NCBI GenBank assembly: GCA_947463755.1
Contig: CANHUK010000093.1
Span: forward strand, 1 to 6,545
DNA length: 6,545 nt
From: Chitinophagaceae bacterium
GTDB taxonomy: Bacteria; Bacteroidota; Bacteroidia; Chitinophagales; Chitinophagaceae
Direction of reading: 5' to 3'
In this document: piece by piece, positions 6,081-6,545 of the stretch
Layout of the letters: each line of letters starts with the position of its first letter
Position numbering within the stretch: position 1 is the stretch's first letter
Translations under genes and position numbers: made by a program
Notes under the pieces: model-generated
Databases searched by the model: none
What the model saw: only the letters and a program-made list of their open reading frames with translations
What the model was told of the DNA's origin: nothing

Positions 6081-6545
6081 TTGTTTTCATTTCTCAAATA
6101 CACCTCACCGATCTGGTACTATCGTCTGTATGGACGCGCAGAGCGGAAACTCTACAGCCAGGCGTTCCTGAAGGATTCAGTTGACGGCGGTATCATTGTG
6201 CCGGATCTTTCCTACAACAGCAAAGCTGCGCATGACGCGGATCTCGTTTACCAGTCGCTGAACAAAGGTCTCATCGATCCGGCTGGTCATACAGGTGCAG
6301 GGGCAGGCTCCGGCGAGGTATTCGACCCTGAAGACAACTACCGCTTCGTGCGCAAGTATTTTGGCACCAAGTGGGTATGGTATTCCTTCGCCATCCGTTG
6401 CCTCAGTGGCAAGAATCCCCTCAGGGAAGTATACGCATTGTTCAGCGCGCGCGACTCCAAGCGGATGAATTCCACCATGCCCCCTCCGGAAATACATGCG
6501 GACTTCAATACCTGCGTGATCCCTGAGGAGTGGTCGGCAAAGAAA
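6081..6545 (+). CDS. Unidentified protein, N-terminal part; possible N-terminal extension of a glycosyltransferase (3' truncated by window)
   Basis: An open frame of 155 codons runs from 6081 through the window edge. It is closed upstream by TAA at 6060-6062, and the six codons between hold no ATG, so TTG at 6081 is the likely start; no ATG occurs in frame until codon 129. The product starts [M]FSFLKYTSPIWYYRLYGRA, is aromatic and basic, and continues with acidic and aromatic segments such as FDPEDNYRFVRKYF (81-94) and FNTCVIPEEWSAKK at the window end. I recognise no catalytic motif in this part. In polysaccharide loci a stretch like PEEW-x-KK often precedes the first strand of a GT2 domain, so a glycosyltransferase with an N-terminal extension is a guess. 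It follows the previous gene by 63 bases on the same strand and has similar codon use. Coding nature is fairly sure; function is open. Confidence 0.68.
   Translation, partial: MFSFLKYTSPIWYYRLYGRAERKLYSQAFLKDSVDGGIIVPDLSYNSKAAHDADLVYQSLNKGLIDPAGHTGAGAGSGEVFDPEDNYRFVRKYFGTKWVWYSFAIRCLSGKNPLREVYALFSARDSKRMNSTMPPPEIHADFNTCVIPEEWSAKK

Noticed and set aside
6177..6497. Minus-strand open frame of 106 codons at the right end
   Set aside because: It lies opposite the plus-strand open frame that continues to the window edge and has no recognisable features. The plus frame is longer, unbroken and in operon orientation.
1..6545. CRISPR arrays, tRNA or rRNA genes, insertion sequences, phage or defence genes
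   Set aside because: No spaced direct repeats, RNA-gene signatures, transposase motifs or terminal repeats were seen. Almost all bases are accounted for by five or six ordinary co-directional genes.

Overview
The window is one co-directional (+ strand) stretch of an exopolysaccharide/capsule (Wzx/Wzy- or Wzc-type) biosynthesis locus, most likely from a member of the Bacteroidota. That assignment rests on the style of the tyrosine-kinase protein (periplasmic tail rich in R/E with a QQSIKNE...LLQKREE block, Walker A' of GFDLR type, Gly/Tyr C-tail) and on the absence of clear Shine-Dalgarno sequences before most starts. Base composition looks balanced, roughly half G+C by eye. Genus or species cannot be named from the sequence.

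Layout. Bases 1-1142 hold the C-terminal half of a Wzc-like polysaccharide co-polymerase/BY-kinase, cut by the left window edge. A 91-base gap follows and contains a nearly perfect 19-bp hairpin (1167-1208), the only strong non-coding structure in the window. Then come a GT4-type glycosyltransferase (1234-2430), a 43-base gap, a GT2-type glycosyltransferase (2474-3532), a second GT4-type glycosyltransferase (3529-4650) and an asparagine-synthase-like ATP-dependent amide-forming enzyme that lacks a glutaminase nucleophile (4647-6017). The last three genes are joined by two ATGA stop/start overlaps. After a 63-base gap an open frame with a probable TTG start (6081) runs off the right edge. Its product is not identified with confidence but may be the N-terminal extension of another glycosyltransferase.

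How they work together (inference from families and order). The glycosyltransferases would add successive sugars to a lipid-linked repeat unit at the cytoplasmic face of the inner membrane. The asparagine-synthase-like enzyme may amidate or otherwise condense a carboxyl group on a sugar or precursor. The Wzc-like protein controls chain length and export through its tyrosine kinase cycle. No initiating phosphoglycosyltransferase, flippase, polymerase or outer-membrane Wza protein is visible here, so these would have to lie outside the window.

Nothing here amounts to a new defence or mobile system. The points worth a second look are the intergenic hairpin, the glutaminase-less asparagine-synthase-like gene inside the glycosyltransferase operon, and the TTG-started, unidentified last gene.
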